Source: a bacterium
GTDB lineage: Bacteria; Planctomycetota; Planctomycetia; Isosphaerales; Isosphaeraceae
DNA: 64,000 bases
Direction: 5' to 3'
Assembly: GCA_016125085.1 (NCBI GenBank)
Contig: WGMM01000004.1
Location: forward strand, 1-64,000
Shown: positions 26,539 to 35,964 of the stretch, piece after piece
Layout of the letters: the number at the start of each line of letters is the position of its first letter
How positions within the stretch are numbered: position 1 is the first letter of the stretch
Translations under genes and position numbers: made by a program
Notes under the pieces: model-generated
What the model was told of the DNA's origin: nothing
Databases searched by the model: none
The model's input: only the letters and a program-made list of their open reading frames with translations

Positions 26539-27261
26539 TTATCCGATGTTCGAATCGGAATCGGGTTTTGTCGAGTCTCTTCGGAATCGCATTTTGCGAC
26601 GACGGGCCGCCATGGTCAACGCGAGTGTCGAGATCCCTGAGAGTGCCAGACTCGAAGGCTCGGGCACGATCTGGAAGCCCATCGGACGTTGCGAAACCGT
26701 CTCACCCAGGTCAGACCAACTGCCCCCGCTCGTAAAGAACACAGGCGCTGTGGCTTCACTGCCAGTGATGGAATAGTTGCTGCCGGAGAGCAGGTCGGAA
26801 TAGGTCGTTTCGGCTCCGGGAGAGTACCAGGAAAACCCGACCCCTGACGAAGCTTCGACCGCGATATAGTAATTCGCACTGTCTTGCAGCAGAACCGGAG
26901 TCGAAAAAGCGACATTCACCCATGACCCGGAACCAGAAGCAGCAAGGACAGTCGATCCAGAAGCGAGTGCCGTACCTGTAGGTCCGCCATTCGTATTCGC
27001 ATCGGCGAAGATTCGCACGTTCATCGTGACGGAAGAGGAATTGCCGCCGACAAGGACCCAGGCGCTTGTCACGAGCCGGTCAAAAGCAGTCGAGGTGCCG
27101 GGCGTGAACGGAATCGCTTGACCTGTAATGCTCGCGTATGTGTGAGCAGCACCGACTCCCCCATCCCGGCCCGGGTCATTACCGAAAACTTCCAGAGCCT
27201 GGGCCATCGTCGGAAACGTCAGTAATATGACGCCAATCGCAAAAATCTTGTGGCGTAGCAT
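26539..27261 (-). CDS. PEP-CTERM secreted protein, paralogue 3 (diverged)
   Basis: 240 aa. Signal peptide (HKIFAIGVILLTFPTMAQA) then LEVFGNDPGRDGG, AIPFTPGTSTAFDRLVTSAW and VLVGGNSSSVTMNVRIF: same order of motifs as the two upstream paralogues but clearly diverged. The sorting signal VPEPSSLALSGISTLALTM plus ARRRKM is followed by an unusual extra tail of about 17 aa (RFRRDSTKPDSDSNIG). GAGGAG lies 7 nt before the ATG at 27261. It shares GFQIVPEP with paralogue 1. Exported; function unknown. Confidence 0.85.
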   Translation of the reverse strand: MLRHKIFAIGVILLTFPTMAQALEVFGNDPGRDGGVGAAHTYASITGQAIPFTPGTSTAFDRLVTSAWVLVGGNSSSVTMNVRIFADANTNGGPTGTALASGSTVLAASGSGSWVNVAFSTPVLLQDSANYYIAVEASSGVGFSWYSPGAETTYSDLLSGSNYSITGSEATAPVFFTSGGSWSDLGETVSQRPMGFQIVPEPSSLALSGISTLALTMAARRRKMRFRRDSTKPDSDSNIG

Positions 27262-27786
27262 GGGGAGACTCCTCAGAGCGATGCGGCGAAATCGTCCGAA
27301 ACTTTCGGATCGGGCTTTTTGAGAGATTCTTACGGTAAATTACCGAAAAGTTGCGATGCAAGAAAAAAATGATGAAAACCGGAACCAGCCTGAGCGATTC
27401 GGAGCAAGCGAGATGTGGCAGAAATTGCGTGAAGTCTATTTGTGCGAACAGTTTCGGGCGCTCTGGTGCCTGTCGGTGCAGAGATGAATCCCCGAATGGT
27501 GTTGACTGAAAACAACATCGCGGCGAATTCGATGGGGAGAGTCTCGATTTTTCCCGGGAAGCCGTTCAATTCGACCATGGGGCCAAAAATACGGAGCAGG
27601 GGAAGCGGCTTCGATCTTCGGCCTGGGTATCGCGAATTAAGGTATGACAGCATGCCCCGCGGGCCACTGACATGGGGGTGTCAGTTGCGCTGTTTGGCAC
27701 AAGATCGGGTCCTCGTCGACCGTATGCCCGCCGGCTCGACTCAGAGTTTCTTACACGGACAAGGATCTGTTGCAACGAGAGGAGTC
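27262..27786. other. 525-bp intergenic region, no gene called
   Basis: A 107-codon minus frame exists here but lacks a ribosome-binding site and domain. A short CTGACA-TGTCAG hairpin (27667-27684) is the only structure noted. Confidence 0.4.
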
Positions 27787-29331
27787 TCACGCCTTGTCCA
27801 TTTCGCCGGGTTTATCGGAAGAATCAGTTACGCGGCGGGCTTCTGCGCGGTTTCGCAAGGACTCTTCCCGGGCGACCCGTTCGGTCACGTCGCGAGCCAC
27901 GGCATAAATGGCCCGTTCTTCTTCGACAAGGCGGGCGTTCCACTCCAGCCAGAGATATTCGCCATTGAGATGCCGATAGCGATTCGTGAATTGAATGCAT
28001 GGCTTACCGGCGGAAATCGTCGCGAGGATTTTTCTGGTGACCTCACGGTCGTCCGGATGGACGAAGTCGAAGAACGGCCGTGACGTCAATTCTTCGGCCG
28101 AATGGCCAAGGAGTCGAGTGAAGTTCTCGTTGATCCGGCGAAAGTAGCCGTTGATTCCCGCGATGCAGAACAAATCGAGAGAAAGCTCGAAAAACCGGAC
28201 GAGATCCCGCTCGGCCCGGCGCTGATCTGCCTGCAGGTGGGCAGTCAGTGCCTCAACGACCTCGGCCGCGTTCGCGGGGCGATCTTCGATTTCGGGAGCC
28301 AGGCACCTTTTCGCGAGCTTCAGCAGGTCAGCCGGTACGTTGCAATTCTCAAGCCGGCCCATAGCATCAGCCAGGTCGGCCGCGGCAGCCTTCCGAAGGA
28401 TCTCGCCGCAGGTTTCTCCAGAGTAAGGAGGAAAGCCGGTCAGGATGAAGCATAGAATTCCGCCGAGTCCGAACACATCGGAGCGTTCGTCGACTCTGCC
28501 GTTCTCTCCTCGCGCCTGTTCCGGCGGCAGGTAGCCGGGCGTTCCGAAAACCGTTCCCAGCAAAGTCCGATGAGTGTTCGTTTCGCTGCCGGATGCCATC
28601 GATCCCTCCTGGCAATCGATGGCGAGGGACGTGCCGGCTTCGATCTCTGGCCAGTTCATACCATCCGGTTCTCTGAGCGATTTGGACAATCCCCAGTCCA
28701 TGACCTTCACGACGCCGAAGTGCCCCACCATGATATTCGCAGGTTTGATGTCGCGATGTATGATGCCCTGTGCGTGAGCGTATGCGATCGTCTGACAGAC
28801 CTGGTAGAAGGTCGTCATCAGCGAGGGCAAGTCTTCAGTCACGTTGGTCCGGCGTTTGAGGATCAGGTCCAGCGTCTCGCCGGAGATCAGCCGCATCAGG
28901 ATAAAGGGGCGTCGGTCCGCCGTCATGCCGAATTCGTGTACCGGCACGATACCTGGATGCTGCAATTGGCTGGTGATGATGGCTTCGTTCATGAACCTTC
29001 GGAGCGATTCGGGCTTCGAAAGGAATTCCTTGCGGAGGACTTTGACGGCGACTTCACGATTCAGCTGGGTGTCCCATCCGCGATGGATCAAACCGACTCC
29101 CCCGTGGCCAATTTCCTCGAGAACGACGTAACGGTCGGCAAGACGATCCGGCATTCGAAGGTCGTCGGAAGAATCGAGCGACGATTCCTTGCAGCAGCTC
29201 ATGTCGATCGTGGCCCCATCGGCCACGAGATTGCCTTCGAAAGCCGCGACGGCTTCGCTTTCGGTATCGGAGACAGTCGAACCATCGCCGCAAACGGAAT
29301 CGGAATCAGGGCTACTGGGATAATCGGCCAT
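27787..29331 (-). CDS. Ser/Thr protein kinase with C-terminal PAS/PAC domain
   Basis: 514 aa. Acidic N-terminal tail (1-65), then a Hanks-type kinase: G-loop EEIGHGGVGLIHRGW, Lys in VAVKVLR (97), catalytic HRDIKPANI (192-200), DWG in place of DFG (212-214) and GTPGYLPPEQARGE. After the kinase (about 375), a PAS domain starts FFELSLDLFCIAGINGYFRRINENF and ends in a PAC motif with HLNGEYLWLEW and AVARDVTERV. No transmembrane segment, unlike most bacterial PASTA kinases, so it is probably cytoplasmic with the PAS as sensor or dimerisation module. Substrate unknown. Confidence 0.92.
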   Translation of the reverse strand: MADYPSSPDSDSVCGDGSTVSDTESEAVAAFEGNLVADGATIDMSCCKESSLDSSDDLRMPDRLADRYVVLEEIGHGGVGLIHRGWDTQLNREVAVKVLRKEFLSKPESLRRFMNEAIITSQLQHPGIVPVHEFGMTADRRPFILMRLISGETLDLILKRRTNVTEDLPSLMTTFYQVCQTIAYAHAQGIIHRDIKPANIMVGHFGVVKVMDWGLSKSLREPDGMNWPEIEAGTSLAIDCQEGSMASGSETNTHRTLLGTVFGTPGYLPPEQARGENGRVDERSDVFGLGGILCFILTGFPPYSGETCGEILRKAAAADLADAMGRLENCNVPADLLKLAKRCLAPEIEDRPANAAEVVEALTAHLQADQRRAERDLVRFFELSLDLFCIAGINGYFRRINENFTRLLGHSAEELTSRPFFDFVHPDDREVTRKILATISAGKPCIQFTNRYRHLNGEYLWLEWNARLVEEERAIYAVARDVTERVAREESLRNRAEARRVTDSSDKPGEMDKA

Positions 29332-29646
29332 GATTCAGGCCTCGGTCGTCATGAATCTGCAAGATGCCGTATTTGGGATGGGGTCACAAGTGGTTCTAAG
29401 GTGTCCTGGAACAAGGGCTTTTCGTGAGCCGTTCCGCTTTCGGTGCAAAAACGGCGCTTCTTCATTTCAGCATGCATCGTCCTGACGGAAAAAGCACGAA
29501 AAATATGAAAAATTCCGAACGAAGTCTGTCGTTCACAGGAAAACGCATGTGTCGACGATGCGATTGTCCTCTCACGCTTTCTTTCTCGGTTTTCGCTTCA
29601 TCATCGACGAATCGAAAAATCTGAATCAATCAATATATTAAAATAT
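29332..29646. other. Intergenic, AT-rich at the right end
   Basis: 315 bp upstream of the kinase and downstream of the DUF1501 gene. The last 30 bp are A/T-rich but form no clear terminator. Nothing else recognised. Confidence 0.4.
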
Positions 29647-31050
29647 TTAAATCACCAATTCGGAGATCGCCTCGCCGGTCGGCAGAACTGGGAAGGCCCG
29701 GCCTGTGCGATCGTGAAGCGACATCGACTCGGCATCGATTCCAAGATGAGCATAAATCGTGGCCAGGAAGTCACGCACTTCCACGCGACGGCTGACGACG
29801 TCGGCTCCGTGTGCGTCGGTGCTGCCGATCACGCGGCCGCCATCGAGCCCGCCACCCGCGAAAATCAGCGAACAGGCGCGTGGCCAGTGATCCCGGCCGG
29901 GCTGACGCAAACCGCTCGCCGAGTCCTTGTCGTAAGTGATGCGCGGCGTTCGGCCGAATTCGCCGGTGACGACGACGAGAACCCGCTTGTCGAGCCCACG
30001 AGCGTAGATGTCCTCGATCAGGGCGCTCACGGCCTGGTCGAAATACAGGCACCGCTGCTTCATCGCATCGAAAACGTGGTGGTTGACGGCATGATCGTCC
30101 CAATTGCCGATGCGGCCGCACAGGGGGCCGTCGAGGCTTGTGGTGACGAGGTCCACGCCGGCTTCCACGAGTCTGCGGGCCAGCAGGCAACGCTGCCCCC
30201 AAGTGTTCCGGCCGTAACGATCACGAATGCGGGGATCTTCCTGGCCGATTTCGAATGCAGCACGAGCCCGGGGGCTCGTCAGCATTTTCAGGGCCTGACG
30301 CTGGAACGTTTCCAGGGCTTCGCCCGTAATGCGACTCTCGACGGATCGATTCAGATCGCCGAATCGTTCGGCGAGACTGAGCCGGTTCGAAATTCTCAGC
30401 GCCTGATCGCCTTGAAATTGGCCGAGATCGTCGACCCGGAAAGTCGGCAGATTCGGATCGCCATAAACTGCGAACGGCTCGTACGACGTGCCCAGATAGG
30501 ATGAACCAAGGTAAGGGATAGGGTTTACGCCGACATAAGCGGGCAGGTCTCGCGGCCGCTCGCTTCGGACCCGGTTCGCGATGCACATGAGATCCGGATG
30601 TTCGGGCTTGAGTTTCAGGATCTGCTCAGGATGCCCAGTGAACATCTGCTGATTACCCTGCTGATGGCAAAACCCGGTATGCACCAGCGATCTCAGGATG
30701 GTGAACCGGTCGGCGACTTTGGCGTGCAGGGGCAATAATTCGCTGATACGCACGCCCGGCGCAGCCGTCGCGATACTGCCGAAAGGCCCGCGAATTTCGG
30801 CCGGGGCGTCCGGCTTGGGGTCGTAGGTTTCCAGATGGCTGGCGCCGCCCTGCAGCCAGACGACGATCAGGGCCGTATTTTCGCGGTTGCCGGACTTTCG
30901 TGCGGAGCTGCCCGCGAATTCCCTCGCCCTGGCCCGTAATGCAAGAAGCTCGGCAAGCGACATGGCGCCGAATGCGTTCAGGGAAGCCTGTAGAAAGCTG
31001 CGTCGGTGCATGGCGGGCGTGGCTCCAGGCCAGAAGTGGAACGCATTCAT
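29647..31050 (-). CDS. DUF1501 protein, Tat-exported
   Basis: 467 aa. N-terminal twin-arginine-type leader (HRRSFLQASLNAFGAMSLAELLALR), then the DUF1501 hallmarks ALIVVWLQGGASHLETYDPKPDAP, IRGPFGSIATAAPGVRISELLP, DRFTILRSLVHT, LARRLVEAGVDLVTTS and VVVTGEFGRTPRI. DUF1501 proteins are sulfatase/alkaline-phosphatase-fold-like and expanded in planctomycetes; their substrate is not established. Usually encoded next to a DUF1549/1553 partner, which is absent here. Start uncertain: ATG 31050 or 31011 (GGAG 11 nt upstream of the latter); the frame runs open to 31266. Confidence 0.88.
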   Translation of the reverse strand: MNAFHFWPGATPAMHRRSFLQASLNAFGAMSLAELLALRARAREFAGSSARKSGNRENTALIVVWLQGGASHLETYDPKPDAPAEIRGPFGSIATAAPGVRISELLPLHAKVADRFTILRSLVHTGFCHQQGNQQMFTGHPEQILKLKPEHPDLMCIANRVRSERPRDLPAYVGVNPIPYLGSSYLGTSYEPFAVYGDPNLPTFRVDDLGQFQGDQALRISNRLSLAERFGDLNRSVESRITGEALETFQRQALKMLTSPRARAAFEIGQEDPRIRDRYGRNTWGQRCLLARRLVEAGVDLVTTSLDGPLCGRIGNWDDHAVNHHVFDAMKQRCLYFDQAVSALIEDIYARGLDKRVLVVVTGEFGRTPRITYDKDSASGLRQPGRDHWPRACSLIFAGGGLDGGRVIGSTDAHGADVVSRRVEVRDFLATIYAHLGIDAESMSLHDRTGRAFPVLPTGEAISELVI

Positions 31051-31186
31051 GCAGGTCGAAGGGCGGGCGATCGAAATCTGAGGACGGAGTATATCCGAAT
31101 CCATGGTCTGCCGGATACTTACTATCGGATGCGGACTGGATTCGAACGATCGGGCGTCACATCTCGTGATCTTCTCCCGCTCCGAT

Positions 31187-33427
31187 TCATTTCGAATCGG
31201 ATTTTCGAGGTTCGCGAGTCGCCTGAATGAATTGACGAACACGCTGGAAATCCCCGGCGGGATCATTCGAAAGGCGTTCGATCTGGTCCGTCAAGGCGCT
31301 TCTCGTGCCGTTGGAGAGCATCCATCCCAGGGGAAATTCGATCCGGCTTGCCTGAAGCGAGAAACCGTCGAGAACATCACCGCCAGATCCCCGGACCGAA
31401 TCGGAAAATGCCTCCCGGTGTTTTTTCGAAAGGGACTGGCGAATCCGGTCCATGGTTTCGAATGGCGCCAGAACCGCACCAGCCGCGGTGCTTTCGAGAT
31501 TTTCCCGGTGCTGGCGGTCCGCGTCGGAGGCCTCATCGCCGATCACGATCGGATTGTCCGTGATGACGATACCCACGGCACGGACCTTGTCGCGAAGGCC
31601 AAGCCGGATGGCGGACGCGTTCAGGGCCGTCACGATTTCGGCGGCCGTCACGGTGCCGGAATTGTCCGCATAGCCGCCATCCACGATATGCAATTCGTCG
31701 TCCTCGGCAGGATTTCGAATGAGCCCGATCGGGCTGATCACGGGAAATCTTGCACTCAGAAGCACCGCCGTACTGAGCCTGAGTGCATGTGACGGAATGG
31801 CCATGGGCAGCGAGATCGCCGGTGAAATCTCCGCGTCAAGCGTCACGTGGCCGTTCACGATCCTGACACCTGTATCGGCCTCGGTGCTGTTGAGGAAAAG
31901 GGCTGGCACCTGGAGTTTCGAATCCTCCGTCCACAAGGCGGGCAGGGGGCGATCGAACGTGTCGGTCTTCATCGCATTTCGCCATGCGATTTCGAAAGAC
32001 TTTTCCAGCACCGAGGCCCGGTCCTTCGCACCTTCGTAATGCAGAAGGCAGGCCGCGACGTCGGGGATGAGCATTGTGGCCAATACTGGCGAGAGAAAAT
32101 CCCGGCCGAGGATTTTGTCCGCATGAAACTGGAGCGGTCCGATACTGCCTTCGGACTTCGAAGGCGTGGATTCGATTCTCTCGAGTTTTGCATCATGCAC
32201 CAGCGAGACGAAAGTCGCCGCGCCAAGGCTGCCGCCGGAAACTCCGCTGATGCCCAGCAGGTGATCCGAGAAAGCAGGCTCGGAATCCTGCAGGGCCGCA
32301 AGCACGCCGGCCGTCCAGCAGGCGGCTCGAATTCCGCCCCCTTCCGCCGAAGCGACGAAAACAGGATAGGTCGTGGGAGATGCCTCGATTTTCGCCCGCC
32401 GCGATTCGAGCCAGGCGTCGATATGTTTCGAAAGCGAAACAGGTTCGGAATTCTGTGATGCGTGATCACGATTGAGCGTTCGCACGGCTCGCAAATTGAA
32501 AGGGCCCGAGACGAACGACAATGCCAGCACGAGTACGACCACGACCGAAACGCCCTGAGTCAGCCATCGGCCGATCACGGCATAGATCGCGAATACGACG
32601 GCAAGCCAGAAGGACTCGGCGAAGAGAATAAGCGTAGCCGGCCCGAGAAGTTCGGCACGCGATTCCGGGCGAACCCCGAGCCAGAGGCCCGCGATGATCC
32701 AGATGCCCGCCAGAATCGCCGCCGCACGTCGGCGCCAAAGCCGCATTGCAGGTTCCTGCCCTGTGCGCCACCAGAAAATGTCGATTGCGATCTGGCCGAG
32801 CGCCAGGACGAGAACTCCTGCCCCGAACGGAATCGCAAAAAGGCACATGCCCAGCGATCCGAATGCGATCAGGGCTGCCAGCCCGAAACGCTGACGGCGA
32901 TCGGCCCGCCAGGGAAAAATCAGCAGGTACAATACTTTGGGGCAGCGGGACAGAACGATTGCAGGCACGGCAAGCCGCTGGAAAAGCGTGCCCAGTTCTC
33001 GTAATTCCTCCCGCCTTTGCGGCAGCAGCCAGGAATTGCCGCCGACCTGGAGTTCGATCAGAAGCGGCACAAGAAAAGCGGCCAGCAGACCGATGAGGCC
33101 CGGCACCGCGAATCGGACGTATTCCTGAAGATGCGAATCAGGCGAATCCGTGTTACGACCCGCTTCGAGAATCGCCGAAGCGAAGAGCATGACCAGAACC
33201 GCGCCGGATAAACTCGTCGCGAAGAATGCTCGAACATGCCATACCTGTCCTGCGGATCCGGTGGCCCAGAGCGCTTCACGCCCCTGGGGCACGAATGCCA
33301 TCAGAAATGCGACCGTCAGCGTAGCCAGGAGCAGGAACCAGCACCTGCCGAGCCCGTCGACGACTTCGAAAGCGCAGAAGACGATATGGCGGAGGAAGAG
33401 TCGGAGCTTCGAATCCACGAGAATCAT
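31187..33427 (-). CDS. Membrane-anchored patatin-like phospholipase
   Basis: 746 aa. The N-terminal about 315 residues hold around seven hydrophobic segments (for example CWFLLLATLTVAFLMAF, FAVPGLIGLLAAFLVPLLI and AILAGIWIIAGLWLGV). The C-terminal half is patatin-like: oxyanion hole SAEGGGIRAACW, nucleophile elbow GISGVSGGSLGA (Ser about 397), and catalytic Asp in HIVDGGYADNSG (about 582). The expected activity is hydrolysis of membrane lipid acyl esters at the membrane face. The ATG at 33427 is preferred to a TTG at 33439. It lies 137 bp upstream of the DUF1501 gene. Fusion of a multi-pass membrane domain to patatin is less common than soluble patatins. Confidence 0.85.
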   Translation of the reverse strand: MILVDSKLRLFLRHIVFCAFEVVDGLGRCWFLLLATLTVAFLMAFVPQGREALWATGSAGQVWHVRAFFATSLSGAVLVMLFASAILEAGRNTDSPDSHLQEYVRFAVPGLIGLLAAFLVPLLIELQVGGNSWLLPQRREELRELGTLFQRLAVPAIVLSRCPKVLYLLIFPWRADRRQRFGLAALIAFGSLGMCLFAIPFGAGVLVLALGQIAIDIFWWRTGQEPAMRLWRRRAAAILAGIWIIAGLWLGVRPESRAELLGPATLILFAESFWLAVVFAIYAVIGRWLTQGVSVVVVLVLALSFVSGPFNLRAVRTLNRDHASQNSEPVSLSKHIDAWLESRRAKIEASPTTYPVFVASAEGGGIRAACWTAGVLAALQDSEPAFSDHLLGISGVSGGSLGAATFVSLVHDAKLERIESTPSKSEGSIGPLQFHADKILGRDFLSPVLATMLIPDVAACLLHYEGAKDRASVLEKSFEIAWRNAMKTDTFDRPLPALWTEDSKLQVPALFLNSTEADTGVRIVNGHVTLDAEISPAISLPMAIPSHALRLSTAVLLSARFPVISPIGLIRNPAEDDELHIVDGGYADNSGTVTAAEIVTALNASAIRLGLRDKVRAVGIVITDNPIVIGDEASDADRQHRENLESTAAGAVLAPFETMDRIRQSLSKKHREAFSDSVRGSGGDVLDGFSLQASRIEFPLGWMLSNGTRSALTDQIERLSNDPAGDFQRVRQFIQATREPRKSDSK

Positions 33428-33523
33428 GCGGAAACTCAAGGGCTTTCCATCAGGCCTGTTACGGGGAATCGATACCGCCGGTCACAAATCGATGACGAAT
33501 TCGGATCCGCCAGGATCAGGATT

Positions 33524-34633
33524 TCAATTCTTCGGCAGAATGCGGTTTTTGGCGGGCGGTTCGATTTCGGCGTCGATCTCTCCCGGCTCCTTTTCTTCGA
33601 ACGTGCCTGCGATGTTGCCTTTGTCGTCGATGGCCGTCGCCGACGAAAATTCAGGATGCTCGGCGAAAATCCGCAGGCGGCCGTTTTCGGTCACGCAGGC
33701 GTTGGGCCCGATCTCCGAGCCATGCGGGCCATCCACAAAGCCCACGGCCACGTTGCGGTTATTGATCGCATTCAACTCAGCATAGACATAGCCTTTGGGC
33801 CTTTCGATCACTTTCATGCCCGTCTCGCGGCTCCAGATCAGGGCGTTCCTCGAAGTCCGGGCGTCCTGCTCGAAACGGAATCCGGCGACGAAGGCGTTGT
33901 CGTTGACAGCCCGGGTGATCATCGAATCGGTGTCGCCGATCGTCTCGCGCGTCCATTCGCCGTCGTTTCCGCGAGTCCAGAGCGTGGGTTTGCGGCCGTC
34001 CACGCCCACGGCGTATTTGCCGTTCGGGCTGATCGCAATCTTCTGGCTGTTCAGGTGCATGGTTTCCTGCGGCAGGGGCCTGATCTCCCAGGTCTCGCCC
34101 TTACGCTGCCAGACGCATGCACGCACGCGATTCGGGCCGATCGAAATGCCGGTGACGAGATTGCCGTCGGCCGAAATGGAATCGGCGTGCGACATGGCAT
34201 CGTCCGGCAGAGCGCCCAGGCTGCGGATGCCCGACTTCTCGTCCCACACGAACGCCACGCCCGGAAACGGCAGCCGCTGGCCGGCATTGTTCACAGAAGG
34301 CCGCGAAGCACGGCCGATCACGACCCTGGTGTCGCTCAGGGCCGCGGGCAAGGTCGCCGTGTAGCCCTTCAGCAGCGGTATCCGTGTCTCCTTCGCCGTT
34401 TTCGCTTCGAACAGCATCGGGGCCTGTTCCAGCACATTCTCGTCGCCGTTTTCGGGCGTCCACCGAAATGCAAGCAGGTCGCCGGCGGAATTCAGGCCGA
34501 TCGCCACGATCTTGTGCCTGTCCTTCTCGGGAACCACCCGATAGATCGGCGGCTTCGGCTCGTCAGCATTTGCCTGAACCATCGAAGACATTGCGAACCC
34601 GAACGATACGACCAGCGAGAGGGTGCGTTTCAT
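33524..34633 (-). CDS. Secreted beta-propeller-like protein (HAF-repeat type)
   Basis: 369 aa. Signal peptide (RTLSLVVSFGFAMSSMVQANA). The mature protein has repeating blade-like units of the form 'alternating G-Y/AVG...RP-LW...': GVAFVWDEKSGIRSLGALPD, ACVWQRKGETWEIRPLP, GKYAVGVDGRKPTLWTRG, ALIWSRETGMKVIERPKG. This matches HAF-repeat/extracellular propeller proteins. Ligand unknown. AAAGG lies before the ATG at 34633. It is divergent from the propeller gene at 34948 and shares its general character though not obvious sequence. Confidence 0.75.
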   Translation of the reverse strand: MKRTLSLVVSFGFAMSSMVQANADEPKPPIYRVVPEKDRHKIVAIGLNSAGDLLAFRWTPENGDENVLEQAPMLFEAKTAKETRIPLLKGYTATLPAALSDTRVVIGRASRPSVNNAGQRLPFPGVAFVWDEKSGIRSLGALPDDAMSHADSISADGNLVTGISIGPNRVRACVWQRKGETWEIRPLPQETMHLNSQKIAISPNGKYAVGVDGRKPTLWTRGNDGEWTRETIGDTDSMITRAVNDNAFVAGFRFEQDARTSRNALIWSRETGMKVIERPKGYVYAELNAINNRNVAVGFVDGPHGSEIGPNACVTENGRLRIFAEHPEFSSATAIDDKGNIAGTFEEKEPGEIDAEIEPPAKNRILPKN

Positions 34634-34947
34634 GGTGTTGCCTTTGGCCCGGCGGCAAATTCGGTGCGGACTTCGTTGCGATCGTGTCCGAATCATGAGG
34701 CCATTATACGCGATGGCACACCGGCCAGGATCGAATTTCCGGTAAGCGTTCCGAATCTTCCGCAAAATCGTTTTTCAGGCGGAACGTGCCCTGGCCGAAT
34801 CGCTCGGCTTCAGGCCCGGCATGGATTGCGTTGCCCCTGCGACTCCAGCGGCTATAATGGGCGAATCGAACACGATGTGGCGCCTATCTCAAGGTTCGAC
34901 CTTGGAGCCAGCAGCGTCGAAACTCTCCACCACAACCGGATCGAACC
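34634..34947. other. Divergent intergenic region
   Basis: 314 bp between two divergent secreted-protein genes. No hairpin or operator recognised. Confidence 0.4.
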
Positions 34948-35958
34948 ATGAATGACCTCACGCCGCAAAATATCTCTTCGAAACCGGTTCCGGAATTGCA
35001 TCGCAGATCATTCGCGCTGGCGGCCTTCGCCGGTATCCTCACAGGCCAGGTTTCGAAACTGAGCCATGCGGCCGATGCCGCGAAACCACGGCGAATCCTC
35101 GCGGCGGACAAGAACGTCGTCGCCATCGTCGACGATTCCGGCAAAGTCCACTGGCATTTCGAAAACGGGGCCGAAGCGCATGACTTGCACCTCCTGCCCA
35201 ACGGTAACGTCCTCCTGCCCGTCAGCCGTACGAAAGTCGTGGAAGTGACCCCCGACAAGAAAATCGCCTGGAGCTACGACGCCAAACCGAAGGCCGGTTA
35301 CGACGGCCGCGTGGAGGTGCACGCCTTTCAGCAGCTGGCGGACGGCCGCGTGATGGTGGCCGAGTCGGGCAACCGGCGGATCGTCGAAGTCGACCGGGAA
35401 GGCAAAATCGCATTCGAAATGCCATTGACGGTCGATAATCCTCATCCGCACCGGGATACGCGCATGGTGCGCCGGATGAGCCACGGCGGATATCTGGTGT
35501 GTCACGAGGCTGACGCTACCGTGCGTGAATACGACCGCTCGGGCAAAGTGCTGTGGAGCTACACGCTCGACCTGGGCGGCCGGCCACGGTCCGACGGGCA
35601 CGGGCCGGAAGGGCACGGCGTGGAGGTCTATGGCGCCGTTCGCCTGGAAAATGGCAATACGCTCATCGGCGGGGGAAATAACAATCGCGTTCTGGAAGTG
35701 AACCCGGCCGGGAAAGTGGTCTGGTCGATCGATCAGAAGGAACTGCCGGGCATCACGCTGGCCTGGGTGACGACCGTGACCCGCCTGCCCAACGGCAACA
35801 CCATCGTGGGCAATTGCCACGCCGGCAAGGGCCAGCCGCAGCTTTTCGAAGTGACGCCCGACAAGAAAGTCGTGTGGTCGTTCGAAAACTTCGAAACTTT
35901 CGGCAACGGCCTGGCCGCTTCGCAGGTGCTCGATCTGCCGGTCGGGGCCATTCGCTGA
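34948..35958 (+). CDS. Tat-exported PQQ-like beta-propeller protein
   Basis: 336 aa. Twin-Arg leader HRRSFALAAFAGILTG. The body has regularly repeated blades: SGKVHWHFENGAEAHDLHLLPNGNVLL, KIAWSYDAKP, ADGRVMVAESGNRRIVEVD, GKVLWSYTLDLGG, ENGNTLIGGGNNNRVLEVN, GKVVWSIDQ, LPNGNTIVGNCHAG, KVVWSFENFE. The W-S/x-Y/F plus 'L-NGNTL' pattern is the PQQ-like (PQQ_2) propeller. Exported, possibly an enzyme or binding protein; no catalytic residues assigned. It ends 6 bp before kynU, so it may be co-transcribed with kynU-kynB. Confidence 0.85.
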   Translation: MNDLTPQNISSKPVPELHRRSFALAAFAGILTGQVSKLSHAADAAKPRRILAADKNVVAIVDDSGKVHWHFENGAEAHDLHLLPNGNVLLPVSRTKVVEVTPDKKIAWSYDAKPKAGYDGRVEVHAFQQLADGRVMVAESGNRRIVEVDREGKIAFEMPLTVDNPHPHRDTRMVRRMSHGGYLVCHEADATVREYDRSGKVLWSYTLDLGGRPRSDGHGPEGHGVEVYGAVRLENGNTLIGGGNNNRVLEVNPAGKVVWSIDQKELPGITLAWVTTVTRLPNGNTIVGNCHAGKGQPQLFEVTPDKKVVWSFENFETFGNGLAASQVLDLPVGAIR

Positions 35959-35964
35959 GATTCC

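Noticed and set aside
27330..27653. 107-codon minus frame upstream of the PEP-CTERM cluster
   Set aside because: No ribosome-binding site, no domain and a poorly biased codon pattern.
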